Shown one piece after another: positions 41,142-51,100 of a DNA stretch of 64,000 nt. Within the stretch, counting starts at the first letter, position 1. Each line of letters begins with the position of its first letter. Source of the DNA: Lepidostoma basale (taxonomy: Eukaryota > Arthropoda > Insecta > Trichoptera > Lepidostomatidae); NCBI GenBank assembly GCA_022606425.2, contig JAHDVF020001569.1, positions 1,023,625 to 1,087,624 on the forward strand, given 5' to 3'. Under the pieces are notes generated by a model. The model was given only the letters and a program-made list of their open reading frames with translations, did no database searches and was not told the DNA's origin. Position numbers and translations under genes: made by a program.

Positions 41142-42428
41142 TTAGGTCCTTACATATGAAATTGGCGTTTTGCGGTATTGGCAACTTTGATCTCAAATAT
41201 CTTCTCTTTGTTTAGGAATTCCAAATTCAAATTTATACAGCTATTTACTCAAGTATTTGTGTTTCGAAAATTATAATTCATTTGTTTTTTCCTCAATTGT
41301 TTTTTTTCTTTGCGTCACTCAGTTTACAAAATGGAAAACTTGAAATATCGCGTTATTTACGAGTACGAGTTCCACCGTGGCACCAGTGCTGCAGAAACGG
41401 CTCGAAGGATTAATGATTTGTATGGCGACGGTGCCGCAAAAGAAAACACAGTGCGTTTTTGGTTCCAACGTTTTCGTTCTGGAAATTTCGACCTGCAGAA
41501 CAAGCCCCGTGGACGGCCGGAGACCAAAGTTGATAATGAAGAATTGAAGGCTATTGTGAAAGCGGATCCATCGCAAACCACGTCCGAGTTACCTGCAGGC
41601 TGCGGTGTTAGTGATAAAACTGTTTTAATCCACTTGAAGCAAATTGGGAAGGTGAAAAAGCTTGAAAGGTGGGTACCTCACGAATTCAGTGAAGCAAATC
41701 AACAAACGCGCGTTGACTGCTGCGTTGCATTACTCAACCGGCACAATAATGAAGGGATTTTGAATCGAATCATTACCTGTGATGAAAAGTGGATACTGTA
41801 TGATAATAGGAAGCGCTCATCGCAATGGCTGAACCCTGCCGAACTAGCCAAACCATGCCCCAAGCGAAAATTGAGTCCAAAAAAGTTACTTGTGAGCGTT
41901 TGGTGGACTAGTGCTGGTGTCGTTCACTACAGCTTTCTTAAATCTGGCCAGACGATTACGGCAGATGTCTATTGTCAGCAACTGCAAACCATGATGGAAA
42001 AGCTAGCTGCTAAACAACTGAGGCTGGTTAATCGCTCTAGGCCACTGCTGCTTCATGATAACGCTAGACCACACACTGCACAACAGACGGCTACCAAATT
42101 AGAAGAGCTTCAATTGGAATGTCTAAGACATCCATCGTACTCTCCGGACCTTGCCCCAACAGATTACTATTTTTTTCGAAATTTGGATAACTTCTTGCAA
42201 GGGAAAAAATTCAACTCCGATGGGGCAGTCCAAACCGACTTCAAAGATTTTATTGATTCCCGTCCGAATGGTTTTTTTAGTAAAGGGATCGATGAACTAC
42301 CTATGAGATGGCAAAAGTGCATAGATAGCAGTGGTACATACTTTGATTAAATAAATATATTATATTTAAAAAAAATCAACTTTATGTTCCTCCCATACAA
42401 AACGCCAATTTCATATGTAAGGACCTAA
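41142..42428 (+). mobile_element. Full-length mariner transposon
   Basis: TIRs TTAGGTCCTTACATATGAAA (left, 41142) and its inverse ending ATGTAAGGACCTAA (right, 42428). TA duplications lie at 41140-41141 and 42429-42430. Length 1287 bp. The terminal match covers about 30 bases with few or no mismatches. Contains an intact transposase (41331-42350). A dead relative is at 57563-58851. Confidence 0.95.
41331..42350 (+). CDS. Mariner transposase, intact D,D34D
   Basis: 339 residues from the ATG at 41331. An in-frame ATG 21 bases upstream exists, but MENLKYR is the family-like start. Tandem helix-turn-helix DNA-binding region about 1-100 with a GRP linker at 61-63. The conserved WVPHE motif is at 114-118. 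The catalytic triad is D151 (ITCDEKW), D243 (LLLHDNARPH) and D278 (YSPDLAPTD), with exactly 34 residues between the last two. The end, MRWQKCIDSSGTYFD, is typical. Length matches the usual 340-350. Cut-and-paste transposition into TA with the TIRs at 41142 and 42428 is the family role. No stop or frameshift was seen, so it may be functional. Activity is inferred. Confidence 0.93.
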   Translation: MENLKYRVIYEYEFHRGTSAAETARRINDLYGDGAAKENTVRFWFQRFRSGNFDLQNKPRGRPETKVDNEELKAIVKADPSQTTSELPAGCGVSDKTVLIHLKQIGKVKKLERWVPHEFSEANQQTRVDCCVALLNRHNNEGILNRIITCDEKWILYDNRKRSSQWLNPAELAKPCPKRKLSPKKLLVSVWWTSAGVVHYSFLKSGQTITADVYCQQLQTMMEKLAAKQLRLVNRSRPLLLHDNARPHTAQQTATKLEELQLECLRHPSYSPDLAPTDYYFFRNLDNFLQGKKFNSDGAVQTDFKDFIDSRPNGFFSKGIDELPMRWQKCIDSSGTYFD

Positions 42429-42430
42429 TA

Positions 42431-42896
42431 TTTGAGTACTACTATCCTATCCTATTTTCATAAAAGGATTTGTAGAACTTCTTTAAACATAAAAAAACTC
42501 TCCTGCAAAATTAACAACAAAATCACGAATGCTTTTTCCAAATAGCCGTAATTCAGTAATATATATTTTTTATGATAAATATGTAATACAAATAAAATAT
42601 ATTTGAAACAGTCTGTACAAATTAATATGATGGTTATAAAGTTAACCGATTTTAAGAAGTCAAGTTGAGATTAAAGTTAGAGATAAAGTTCTTCAAGGTT
42701 TACACAGCCATATAACTTGTTCGTTTTAGATTAAGTAATTTAATTAAATATATTTATGAAATAATTTCAAAGAGATCTCTAGTGAGATAAGAAATAATAT
42801 CAAAAATACCGAACGTACCAACTACTTGAGTTTTAAATTAAGTTTTTGATATCTGTCTAAAAATTGGCCGCATTCATGATAATTTTATTACTGTTA
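42431..42896. other. AT-rich DNA, nothing identified
   Basis: Lies between the mariner and a foldback element. No coding signal. Confidence 0.35.
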
Positions 42897-43190
42897 AAAT
42901 TTAAAACACTGTTATAATATCACAATTTATTTTTATTCCCTGAGAGTGTCGCGACAGCTGTTTCGCCAACCGATGTTGGCATCATCAGGTGTTACAATAA
43001 CTAAAGTAACAATTGAAATGAATATTAATATTTTAATTAATAATTTGCCCTATAAATAGTAAGTATTTTTATTTGTTACTTTAGTTTATTGTAACACCTG
43101 ATGATGCCAACATCGGTTGGCGAAACAGCTGTCGCGACACTCTCCGTGAATAAAAAGAAATTGTGATATTATAACAGTGTTTTAAATTTT
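42897..43190. repeat. Foldback element with two hammerhead-like arms (family FB2)
   Basis: AAAATTTAAAACACTGTTAT at the left is inverted at the right end (GTGTTTTAAATTTT). Each arm carries CTGATGA, hairpin GCCAAC-ATCG-GTTGGC, GAAAC, AGCT, GTC. Left core is 42953-42988 (-), right core 43098-43133 (+). The centre is AT-rich (about 80 bp). A sister copy is at 48920-49117. Confidence 0.85.
43098..43133 (+). ncRNA. Hammerhead-ribozyme-like core (FB2, right arm)
   Basis: CUGAUGA, helix II of six pairs with an AUCG loop (U-GCCAAC-AUCG-GUUGGC), GAAA, then C-AGCU-G as a minimal helix III, and UC as the expected cleavage dinucleotide. All core nucleotides are present. The flanks pair poorly as helix I, so activity is uncertain. 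Confidence 0.55.
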
Positions 43191-43194
43191 AATC

Positions 43195-43505
43195 ATGTTA
43201 TCCCCGGTCTACCTCGACTCCGTACTTCATTTACATCATTAACGTATACTTTCTTAACTATTCTTTCTCCATCCATGCGCTCCATATGTCCAAACCAACG
43301 CAGCGATCCTTTCATAATTTTGTTCATAATAAGTCCTTCCGCTCTACATTCCTTTCTTATATCAGCATTTGAAATTCTGTCGTACATCGTTCTACCACAC
43401 ATACGTCTTATGGACCTCATCTCTACCTCCCATGCTTCGCTTCCATACATAAAGGTTGGGACCAGAACTCCATTGTGAACGGCCATTTTCATTTGATAAA
43501 TTCTT
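43195..43505 (-). mobile_element. RTE-like LINE A, internal-to-C-terminal fragment
   Basis: Minus-strand frame 43513-43193: MAVHNGVLVPTFMYGSEAWE, CGRTMYDRISNADIRKECRA, LRWFGHMERMDGERIVKKVY, ending RSRGRPGIT where the FB2 element abuts it. No 3' tail. Confidence 0.8.
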
Positions 43506-44040
43506 GTTACCAATAACTATTTTTAATAGAACGTGAATTGAATTTTAAATACATGAGAGCGAGAGAGGAATACTTAGATTCTCTGAGAAAGTAATTCGAA
43601 ATGCACACAATCAACATGCCCAAGAACATTTCTGTATTATTTAGTATTATATTGTGAGTATTGTTGTATGACACAAAACAAACAAACAAATTTAATGTAG
43701 AATTTCGTTTACTTTCAGTTAAATTTATTAATAGAGCAATTTCAAAGAAAATTTCTAATAAGATAATCATATACCATATATTATTTGAATGATTTTCAGC
43801 TTTGAGGTAATTTTTATTAAATTCATAGATTAAATTATATTTTTCGTAATCATGTTTCAGTTAGTATGAGTAGCGATTTATTATAAATGATAAGCAATAT
43901 GACAAATTATTCGTATGTGTTCAATTGCACGTTTGTAGGACTCTTTATAGGATATATTTTAATCTAAGTTAATCTAAGGTTTTAAGAATGCATTTCAATC
44001 TTAACAGCAGTGATGCCTTGTATCGATATATTGGACTTGG
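43506..44040. other. AT-rich DNA, nothing identified
   Basis: A minus-strand open frame of 87 codons at 43507-43770 has no recognisable domain. Confidence 0.35.
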
Positions 44041-44044
44041 ATCT

Positions 44045-44140
44045 TCTGGCTTACAGAGGTTCAGCTCATGTGGCTATTCCTATTACGTCTGATGGGAATA
44101 TTGTTTGAAGGTGATTTGGTGGGTTGTTGGTTTATGCGGG
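44045..44140 (+). mobile_element. hAT MITE internal fragment
   Basis: TTCTGGCTTACAGAGGTTCA and GTGGCTATTCCTATTACGTC are the inverse of the middle of the hAT MITEs at 44649-44897 and 46187-46427. Ends missing. Confidence 0.6.
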
Positions 44141-44440
44141 GGCATGATTTGTGTGGCCCGGTGTTTGAGAAGGGAGTCCTTTGTAAAAACGTTCGGCAAG
44201 TTTCCGAATGAATTCATCTATCATCGGGATTCCCGATTCTAGGTGCAGTTGTGTGATCCTGGTCCATAAAGGCGCACCAAGCGATAAACGGATAGCCTTA
44301 TATTGCAGGATTTGGAGTTTTCGTATATGACTCGAAGCTGCATAGCCCCAGATTGGGGCAGCGTAAGTGAAGATCGGCCTTATGACCATTTTGTATATCA
44401 GGAGTTTATTGTCGGTGCTTAGTTTACTGAAGACCTAATT
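44132..44440 (-). mobile_element. Jockey-like LINE RT C-terminal fragment
   Basis: Minus-strand frame: MVIRPIFTYAAPIWGYAASS, KLQILQYKAIRLSLGAPLWT, LHLESGIPMIDEFIRKLAER. This is the conserved post-palm region of Jockey-type RTs. Truncated at both ends. Confidence 0.75.
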
Positions 44441-44648
44441 ATAAAGTCTGCCCATTAATTCCCAACGGTCAAGAAGGACAGAGGATAGCCGTTAACGATG
44501 ATGGGTTAATCTTTCGAGGTCACACCCTAGAAATGTTTAATACAGAACTGACCTAAGACGGATCATTTTGCATAAATCATGTCAAGAGAGACGGTCCCAC
44601 ATATCGGAATTGACGGAATACCAAAGAGAAAGCAGAGATACTGATACT

Positions 44649-44897
44649 CAGTGGCGGTACTCTCATAGAAGCCCAGAAGCCCGGCTTGCGTAAGAAATTT
44701 TGAATCAAAACCCCCAAATCTTAGTAATCGTGACCCCGCATTAACCAAATCCAAACCAAATCACCTTCCAACAATGTTCCCATCAGACGTAAGAAGAATA
44801 GCCACAAGAGCTGAACCTTTGTAAACCAGAAGAGGTTTTGATTCAAAATCTCATACGCAAGCAGGGCTTCTGGGCTTCTATGGGAGTACCGCCACTG
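44649..44897. mobile_element. hAT-type MITE with perfect 8-bp target duplication
   Basis: TIRs CAGTGGCGGTACTCTCATAG and CTATGGGAGTACCGCCACTG, flanked by CTGATACT at 44641-44648 and 44898-44905. 249 bp, non-coding. TIR sequence and 8-bp duplication fit hAT. It sits inside the LINE D sequence, whose wording continues after it. Confidence 0.92.
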
Positions 44898-44904
44898 CTG
44901 ATAC

Positions 44905-45200
44905 TCTGTATTTGAAATCTTCTTATTTCGCCTAACATTTTACCGTTATTTGGGGCCGGCTCTCCTAATATGGTTCCGCGATCCTGGGTCATCAAGTCGT
45001 TCTTAAGTGTGGTAATCCACGCTGCAGAAAGCCAATTCGGTCCCCTCCTTTCCAGTATCAGAGCCTTGTGGACGAAGTATTCATCGTCCCTCCTGCTCAC
45101 ATGGCCGTACCACCGCAGCCGACGATCCCTAGCCTTTTCCGCTATAGGGGCGACTTTTAGGCTTCCTCTGATTTGTTCATTCTTAGCTCTACCCAGCATT
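44905..45200 (-). mobile_element. RTE-like LINE D, C-terminal part
   Basis: Minus-strand frame: MLGRAKNEQIRGSLKVAPIA, RRLRWYGHVSRRDDEYFVHK, and later ITTLKNDLMTQDRGTILGEP. Matches 30796-31075 and extends it. Confidence 0.8.
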
Positions 45201-45368
45201 GTAACTCTGTATTTTAAATTGTTCTAGTTTATCGTATTATGATGACACGTTATGTAAAATCATACGAAAGTGGATTTTTTAATACAAGTTTTTGTAAAAC
45301 CTTTTCTTATCGCATCCGTTTATCATTAGAGTTAGGCAATACAAAAAATAAACAAAATATAATAAATT

Positions 45369-45752
45369 TTAGTGAGACGTCTGATTTTGTTTGTCAGAAC
45401 TAAGTGAATCAATGTTGATAACGATTGATGTTGTTGCTACACGCAAACAGTTTTCCAAATGCTCATCAGTGAGTCGTGATCTCATTTGAGATTGAATATG
45501 CTTCATTCGACTAAAAACCTGTTCACACGTGTAAGTGTTTCCAAATAGCGAAATTATCGATAGAGCATGTTTGTAAAATGCAGGATATTTCTCCTTGTCC
45601 AAATATGTTTTGTAAAACTCTTCCAAACCAATCTGATTGAATTTCTCCTTTAACTGTGCATCACAACATATTTCAGAATGTTCCATTTGTAAAATTCCTG
45701 GTAATAAATTCGCGTCTACGGAGAATGATGTTGACAATGTAGCAAAAAGCAC
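45369..45752 (-). pseudogene. hAT transposase C-terminal (dimerisation) fragment
   Basis: 127 open codons ending in a stop. GLEEFYKTYLDKEKYPAFYK leads into ISLFGNTYTCEQVFSRMKHI and MRSRLTDEHLENCLRVATTS, the hallmark of the hAT C-terminal dimerisation domain (close to the GTF2IRD2/Charlie-like group). The BED finger and RNase H core are missing. Upstream at 46020-46043 the sequence GGCCGCGGGTTGGCCACCCT is a hAT terminal repeat, so this is an internally deleted element. Confidence 0.8.
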
Positions 45753-46045
45753 ACGATGATTTTTAAAATCTTACTGCCCCGCGTTCACGCTCACGGCTAT
45801 CTTCGCAAGATCGGCGTGCGCGCTTTTTCAAAATCAGCTAAATGTTGTGATTGCTTGTTAACACGGATAAACTACGAATAAATTGTCACGATAGTTGAAT
45901 CAATGTACTGAGATACTTCTATATATGGGATATGATACGAACACATGATATTGTTTTTATGTACACTAAAAAAAATATATATGTGCATATGCTCCGCGGG
46001 CTACAAGTAGACACACAGCGGGCCGCGGGTTGGCCACCCTTGGTC
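45369..46045 (-). mobile_element. Internally deleted hAT element
   Basis: Contains the transposase C-terminal fragment and, at its upstream end, a minus-strand terminus AAGGGTGGCCAACCCGCGGC. The downstream terminus was not located. Confidence 0.6.
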
Positions 46046-46097
46046 TAAAACCTAACACAATTTTATTTGCTAATATGTTTTTTTCTTGTGTATATTC

Positions 46098-46515
46098 TAA
46101 TAAATCAAATATTGAATGTCAGTCATGTGAGGAGTCGGAGAAATCGACGTGCGTGCAAGCTGTATGAATGCCGTGAACCTTTATAGCCGTGGCGGTACTC
46201 CCATAGAAGCCCAGAAGCCCGGCTTCCGTAAGAAATTTTGAATCAAAACTCCCAAATCTAAGAATCAAAATCATATACCAACAACCCACCAAATTACCTT
46301 CTAACAATGTTCCCATCAGATGTAAGAGGAATAGCCACAAGAGAACCTCTGTAAGCCAGAAGAGGTTTTGATTCAAAATGTATTATGCAAGCCGGGCTTC
46401 TGGGCTTCTATAGGAGTACCGCCACTCCTTAAGAAGTATGTCAGGAAACGGTCAGCAGTTCATTATTTCTGCCTATCCGTTCGGGAATGCGGTGTGGGGG
46501 TTAGTTAGTTAATTA
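46098..46515 (+). mobile_element. RTE-like LINE A 3' end split by a hAT MITE
   Basis: 46098-46175 matches QINQILNVSHVRSRRNRRAC, and 46430-46515 resumes at AAGTATGTCAGGAAACG and ends in GTTAGTTAGTT. The MITE (about 46187-46427) lies between them. Confidence 0.7.
46187..46427. mobile_element. hAT-type MITE, second copy
   Basis: TIRs GTGGCGGTACTCCCATAGAA and TTCTATAGGAGTACCGCCAC as in 44649-44897. Target duplication is not clean here. Confidence 0.8.
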
Positions 46516-46790
46516 TACATATGTTAGTTAGTTAATATATATCATTATATTTTTCATACTTCTTCTCGTCTTCCGGTGTCATGTCAGGTCTCCCGATGTT
46601 GATTATCACCCAAGAGTAGGCGTTTTTCATACGAGAGTAGATAATATTTAGATTTCAGACGTAAAACAGGTAATTTTGGTGCAAAATAAAACGCGTATTT
46701 TGTTTTGTCTTATATAAGCTTAAATTATATTCAGATAGGATAAAATTATATTTTAAATCTGCTTATTTACTGGATGTATAGAAATGTTAT

Positions 46791-49700
46791 TCACTTGCTG
46801 TAACCTAAAAGAGCTTCCAAGACTGCGAGGTGCTTGGCCGTGTTCTCATTTCCCTCCACTTTGGCCTTGCCTTGCTTGAGGGCATCTACCGTGCTCAGGG
46901 TTTTGTTTCCAATTTGAACCATGGCCTCATCGTCCACGGTGATGGTAAAGTCGGGGCTGCCGGAGTATGGACCCTCGGTAACCTTCAACGTCTTCAGATC
47001 GATGGCTGAAAACAAACAAAATTAATATACAGGATGGTGAGATATATTTTTATTGTATAAATTCGAATGATCAAATGCATTTATCTAACAGTTATTCATA
47101 AAGCTAGGGCTCTTAATGAAGTATATTGTGCTCCACTGGCTTAAAAGTCCAGAAAGAGTCCAGTATAAACTCTGTTGGACAGTCTTGTTTGTTTGACCGT
47201 GATGGTTTGTTTGTGTTGTTTGTTCGTTTGTAATAGAATTTATGCAAACATTCCAAAACAACAAGTAAACAAACTTCAATCTGCGTTTAATGCAGCAGCA
47301 AGGCTCCAAAGGAATTCCAAAAAAGTCCCAGATAACACAACATCTCAAAGAGCTCTCTGGCTTGAAAGTCCAGAAAGAATCCAGTATAAACTTTGTTGGA
47401 CAAACTTCAAAGAACTACATGGAATGGCCCCAAGTACATATCCGAATCCGAATAATGTATAACGGATAGCCTAAACCTAAGGAAATCCACACTTGGCTCG
47501 GCAAACTCCTCGGCAATAGGAAGATTAATTGAGCCGAAGCGTTGCCCTAGTACAAATTTCGGGGATCGAGCCTTTGCGGTAGCCGGCCCATCAGCTTGGA
47601 ACACTCTCAATTCACACCTTAGATGCATAAAAAAATCCAACAGATTTCTATTATATATTGTTCTATTATACTTTCTAACCGATCGCGAATATCAGATGCA
47701 GCGTTCATATTTAGATTTTTAGATTTAAAACATGTCTTAATGCGCCCTTGAGTTGATTACATCACAAAAACGGCGCTTTAAAAGTTAGCATATTATTATT
47801 ATTATTGTATGTATGAGGTATGCATGCGAAATGATCTGATGATGAATGTTAATAAGTCCAAGGTAATGATTTTTGAAAAGGAAGAAACCACGACAGTCTG
47901 CAACATTAGCGTGAATGGTGAAAATTTGGAGCAAGTAGTTGAGTTCGTGTATTTGGGTAGTATGTTTACAAGAGATGGGCGAGTGGAGAGGAATATTGAA
48001 AGAAGGGTTGGGGCAGGCAACAAAGTGAATGGTGCACTTAAAGTTGTCATCGCAAACAAAAACCTATAAAAAAAAGCTAGAATGGCAGTGCACAATGGTG
48101 TTCTTCTTCCGACCCTTATGTATGGAAGCGAAGCATGGAACTGGCAAAAGAAGGATGAAAGTAGAATAAATGCAGTTGAAATGAGATCTCTTAGAAGAAT
48201 GTGTGGATACTCTGTGTACGATAGTGTCATGAACAAAATAATGAAAGGATCATTAAGATGGTTTGGACATATTGAAAGAATGAATGAAGAAAGAATGGTA
48301 AAAAAATTATATGTTAATGATGTAAATGGAACCAGAAATAGAGGAAGACCGAGACCACGAAAACGTGGCACGATCAAATAAATCAAATATTGAATGTCGG
48401 CCATGTGAGGAGTCAGAGAAATCGACGCGCGTGCATGACACGATGTATGAATGTTGAGGAAGCGAGAGAAATATGTCAGGAAAGAAATGTGTGGCAGTCC
48501 ATTCTTTCTGCCTACCCTTTCGGGGAGACGGCGTGATGGTTAGTTAGTTAGTTAGTTAAATGTGAATCAAAACCTCTGTGTTCTAGTTGTTTTAATATAT
48601 TGTATTTTATAGGAGTGACATATTTCGCCTTGCCAAGGGTTTATCAAATGTGGCGAGAATCAAACACGCATCTGCTTACCGTTCTAATGGAGGAGAATAA
48701 GGTACTTAAGATAACTAATGTGGCTAATGTGTGTATTAACACTGTTAACAATAATGAAGGACTAGAGCAAACCCCAAAAATATTAATGTTTTTCTTTGAA
48801 ATATTTCATGACTGCCTCGTTTATAGGTAAAATGTTCACATAGTTAAATAATACTAAATAATATTTATATTAAATAGTCCATTGTTCTGGCCGAAACACT
48901 ATGATACTTCAACATTGTTAACTGTTAAATTTACATAACTGTTATAATATCACAATTATTGAGAATGTTGCGACAGCTGTTTCGCCAACCGACAACAAAC
49001 GTTGTTTGGAACACCTGATGATCCCAAAATCTATTGGCGAAACAGCTGTCGCGTCACTCTCAAAAAGTGCATATTGAAAAAATGTGATATTATAACAGCG
49101 TTGTAGATTTGACAGTTAATAATATAATAATCGTATTATATAACATTTAACATATCCTTAACTTAATTACACCATAAAAGTTACTAAGGTAAATTCTAAG
49201 TAAAGTATAAACATTTCGCTCTCTTTTTACGAGTATTTTATATCTTTCAGAAAACGTATGTTTTCTTCAATATTTAATACATCCTATAATACGCATGCAA
49301 TTATGTATTTTTTTTATATTTCGTCACCTGAGAGTAAGAGGGTTCCAACTAACAAAATTTCACATTTGATTTTTTTCGTAAAAAGGGTTCTTACTAACCT
49401 TATCTGTGTACAATTAAAAAAATCATTTAATAGCATCGTCATTTTGATGTTACGAAAATAATCAAGTTCCATCTGATCATTCAAAACACACGATTCACTG
49501 AAGAAGGATTCATTTACACTTACAACTTTATTATTCCAACTGTCGCCAGAGAAAATTTACACGCTTCTCGGTAAAAGAGTTTCTACTGCTTCAGATGGAA
49601 ACCTTTTATTCCAAGATACACACCCGAAACCAGCAAAACTTGGACATCATTTTTCTCAGCTTTTTACTTTTGAAAGTTGGAACCTTCTTACTCTCAGGTG

Positions 49701-50012
49701 ACGATTTGGCTTTGTTTATTGTTTTCAATTTGATATAAGCAATGCATACAGTTATGTACAGAATTCTGTTAAGCTCCACATTGAAAACTATCTAAGAACC
49801 AAATCTACACCTCTTCTGTAAAATATCTAGAGAACTTACAGCTATTGGGGAGAATCTAAAAAAATGGACTCACTGTATTGCTTCAATTGCTTGTCTCCCT
49901 CTGTGATGATGAGGCTGATGACGACCAGGACCTTTCTGTTAGCCGGGTTTGGGTCAGCTGCGGCAATCTTCTCCTTGATCTTCTCCAGCAGGGCTTGGCT
50001 TTTCAGTGGCAT
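46791..50012 (-). CDS. SCP-2-like sterol/lipid carrier, tandem copy 3 (two coding exons)
   Basis: Exon 1 is 50012-49874 (139 nt, donor GTGAGT) and exon 2 is 47005-46791 (acceptor TTGTTTTCAG), giving 117 residues. Same phase-1 junction as the other copies. The SCP2 domain reads MPLKSQALLEKIKEKIAAAD, PNPANRKVLVVISLII, EGDKQLKQY, then IDLKTLKVTEGPYSGSPDF, TITVDDEAMVQIGN, LKQGKAKVEGNE and a last helix ending LEALLGYSK. A splice acceptor (ACGTTTTCAG) sits 10 bases before the ATG, and a leader exon with TATA box lies at 51496-51552. The intron carries LINE E, LINE A, foldback and MITE insertions. No canonical AATAAA was seen soon after the stop. Confidence 0.88.
47085..47805 (+). mobile_element. 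L2/CR1-like LINE E, best 3' portion
   Basis: Encodes NAAARLQRNSKKVPDNTTSQ, RALWLESPERIQYKLCWTNF and KELHGMAPSTY, later GDRAFAVAGPSAWN in another frame. The 3' UTR has AATGCGCCCTTGAGTTGATT and an (ATT)n tail. 47110-47175 repeats the AAAGTCCAGAAAGAGTCCAG piece. In the intron of SCP-2L gene 3. Confidence 0.82.
47808..48558 (+). mobile_element. RTE-like LINE A, longest copy
   Basis: From YEVCMRNDLMMNVNKSKVMI, then VEFVYLGSMFTRDGRVERNI, a stop, MAVHNGVLLPTLMYGSEAWN and LRWFGHIERMNEERMVKKLY to the (TTAG)n tail. Lacks the RT palm. In the intron of SCP-2L gene 3. Confidence 0.88.
48920..49117. repeat. Foldback element, FB2 family, decayed
   Basis: AACTGTTAAATTTACATAAC at the left and its rough inverse at the right. 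The right arm keeps CTGATGA (49015-49021), CGAAACAGCTGTC and the helix II 3' strand, but the helix II 5' strand is altered. The left arm lacks CTGATGA. In the intron of SCP-2L gene 3. Confidence 0.75.
49322..49703. mobile_element. TIR MITE in intron of SCP-2L gene 3
   Basis: TIRs CGTCACCTGAGAGTAAGA and TCTTACTCTCAGGTGACG, flanked by ATTT on both sides (49318-49321 and 49704-49707). 382 bp. The inner TTCCAAC also pairs. Non-coding; superfamily unassigned. Confidence 0.8.
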
Positions 50013-50024
50013 CTTGATTTATCT

Positions 50025-50760
50025 GAAAACGTAATAAATACTTAAAATTCAAGCTTTCAAATATATTTTTTACGATATTTATGGTTGTTGGTTTTAAAAA
50101 ACAGTTTAATACAAATGAAAGGACGCTTTAAATATTTCAGAGGACACAATGCGTTATCAAATTAAAATATATAATTATTACATGCATGTCATGTCATGTT
50201 TGCTGCCATTTTTAAATACATTATAACCATAATGTCAAGTACGAGTATCATGAAGTCAAAAATGAGTTATTGAATAATAATTAAATAAAACGACGTTTTA
50301 TTTTAATAACTATAATTAGTATTGAAACGAAACGAAAATGTGTTATTACCCAAATAGAATCAAATATTATAAAAACAGTCTGATAGATTCAATAAAATAA
50401 AGTTAATTATATGAATATAAATAATGAATATATATTTTAATAATACGAAAGAAAATATCCGTTTCTAGAAGGTTTATAATATTTTATTGCAATAATAAGG
50501 CATTATCAAATGTCATATACCATCGAAGATTTCATAATGAATAATGACATTTAGCTAGATATTGAAAATTGAAATTATGAGTAAAGTTTGGAGTAAATTC
50601 AATAGAACTGATTGAAGATATTTTGAAATTTGTATTCTTTAAATATATTTGTGATTAATATTAAGAAAGAAGCGTAATACTTTCATTCAATAATAATAAT
50701 AATAATAATATCGCTAAATTAACATTTTTGTATAAATTAAATACACAGTTGTTTAACATA
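50025..50760. other. AT-rich leader intron of SCP-2L gene 3 with MITE debris
   Basis: Contains a degenerate 'TTTCTAGAAG' MITE piece at 50440-50535 and an (AAT)n microsatellite at 50690-50710. No coding. Confidence 0.4.
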
Positions 50761-50817
50761 AATAAAAACGTTTGTTTTCTAGAAGTTTTATTAATTGATT
50801 TGTGTGATTAAACACTG

Positions 50818-50870
50818 AGTTTGCATCGTTCTCTCGATGATGAAGTTGTGAAATGTTCGAAACACATACT
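50818..50870 (+). ncRNA. Degenerate hammerhead-like relic
   Basis: CTCGATGATGAAGTTGTGAA then ATGTTCGAAACACAT follows the same order as the minus-strand motif at 8147-8180, but with damaged core bases. No partner arm. Confidence 0.25.
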
Positions 50871-51100
50871 AAACATTATTTCGAAAAATAATCTAAAATG
50901 TTGAAAAAAGTATTTTAATTAATAAAAAAGGTGATTACATTTGATAATACATTAGACAGACGAAACCTGTCATTTAAATGAAATATAATAACATCATTTG
51001 TATAAATTATTTAATATAGAGTTATACACCATTTTCTTCTATTATATATACGCCATACTTTGTGTTGTTATGATGGTTTATTTCTCTTTTCCTTTTTTTT

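Noticed and set aside
45369..45752. Domesticated host gene of the GTF2IRD2 type
   Set aside because: Only the hAT dimerisation end is present, with a hAT terminal repeat nearby, no splice structure and no other domains.
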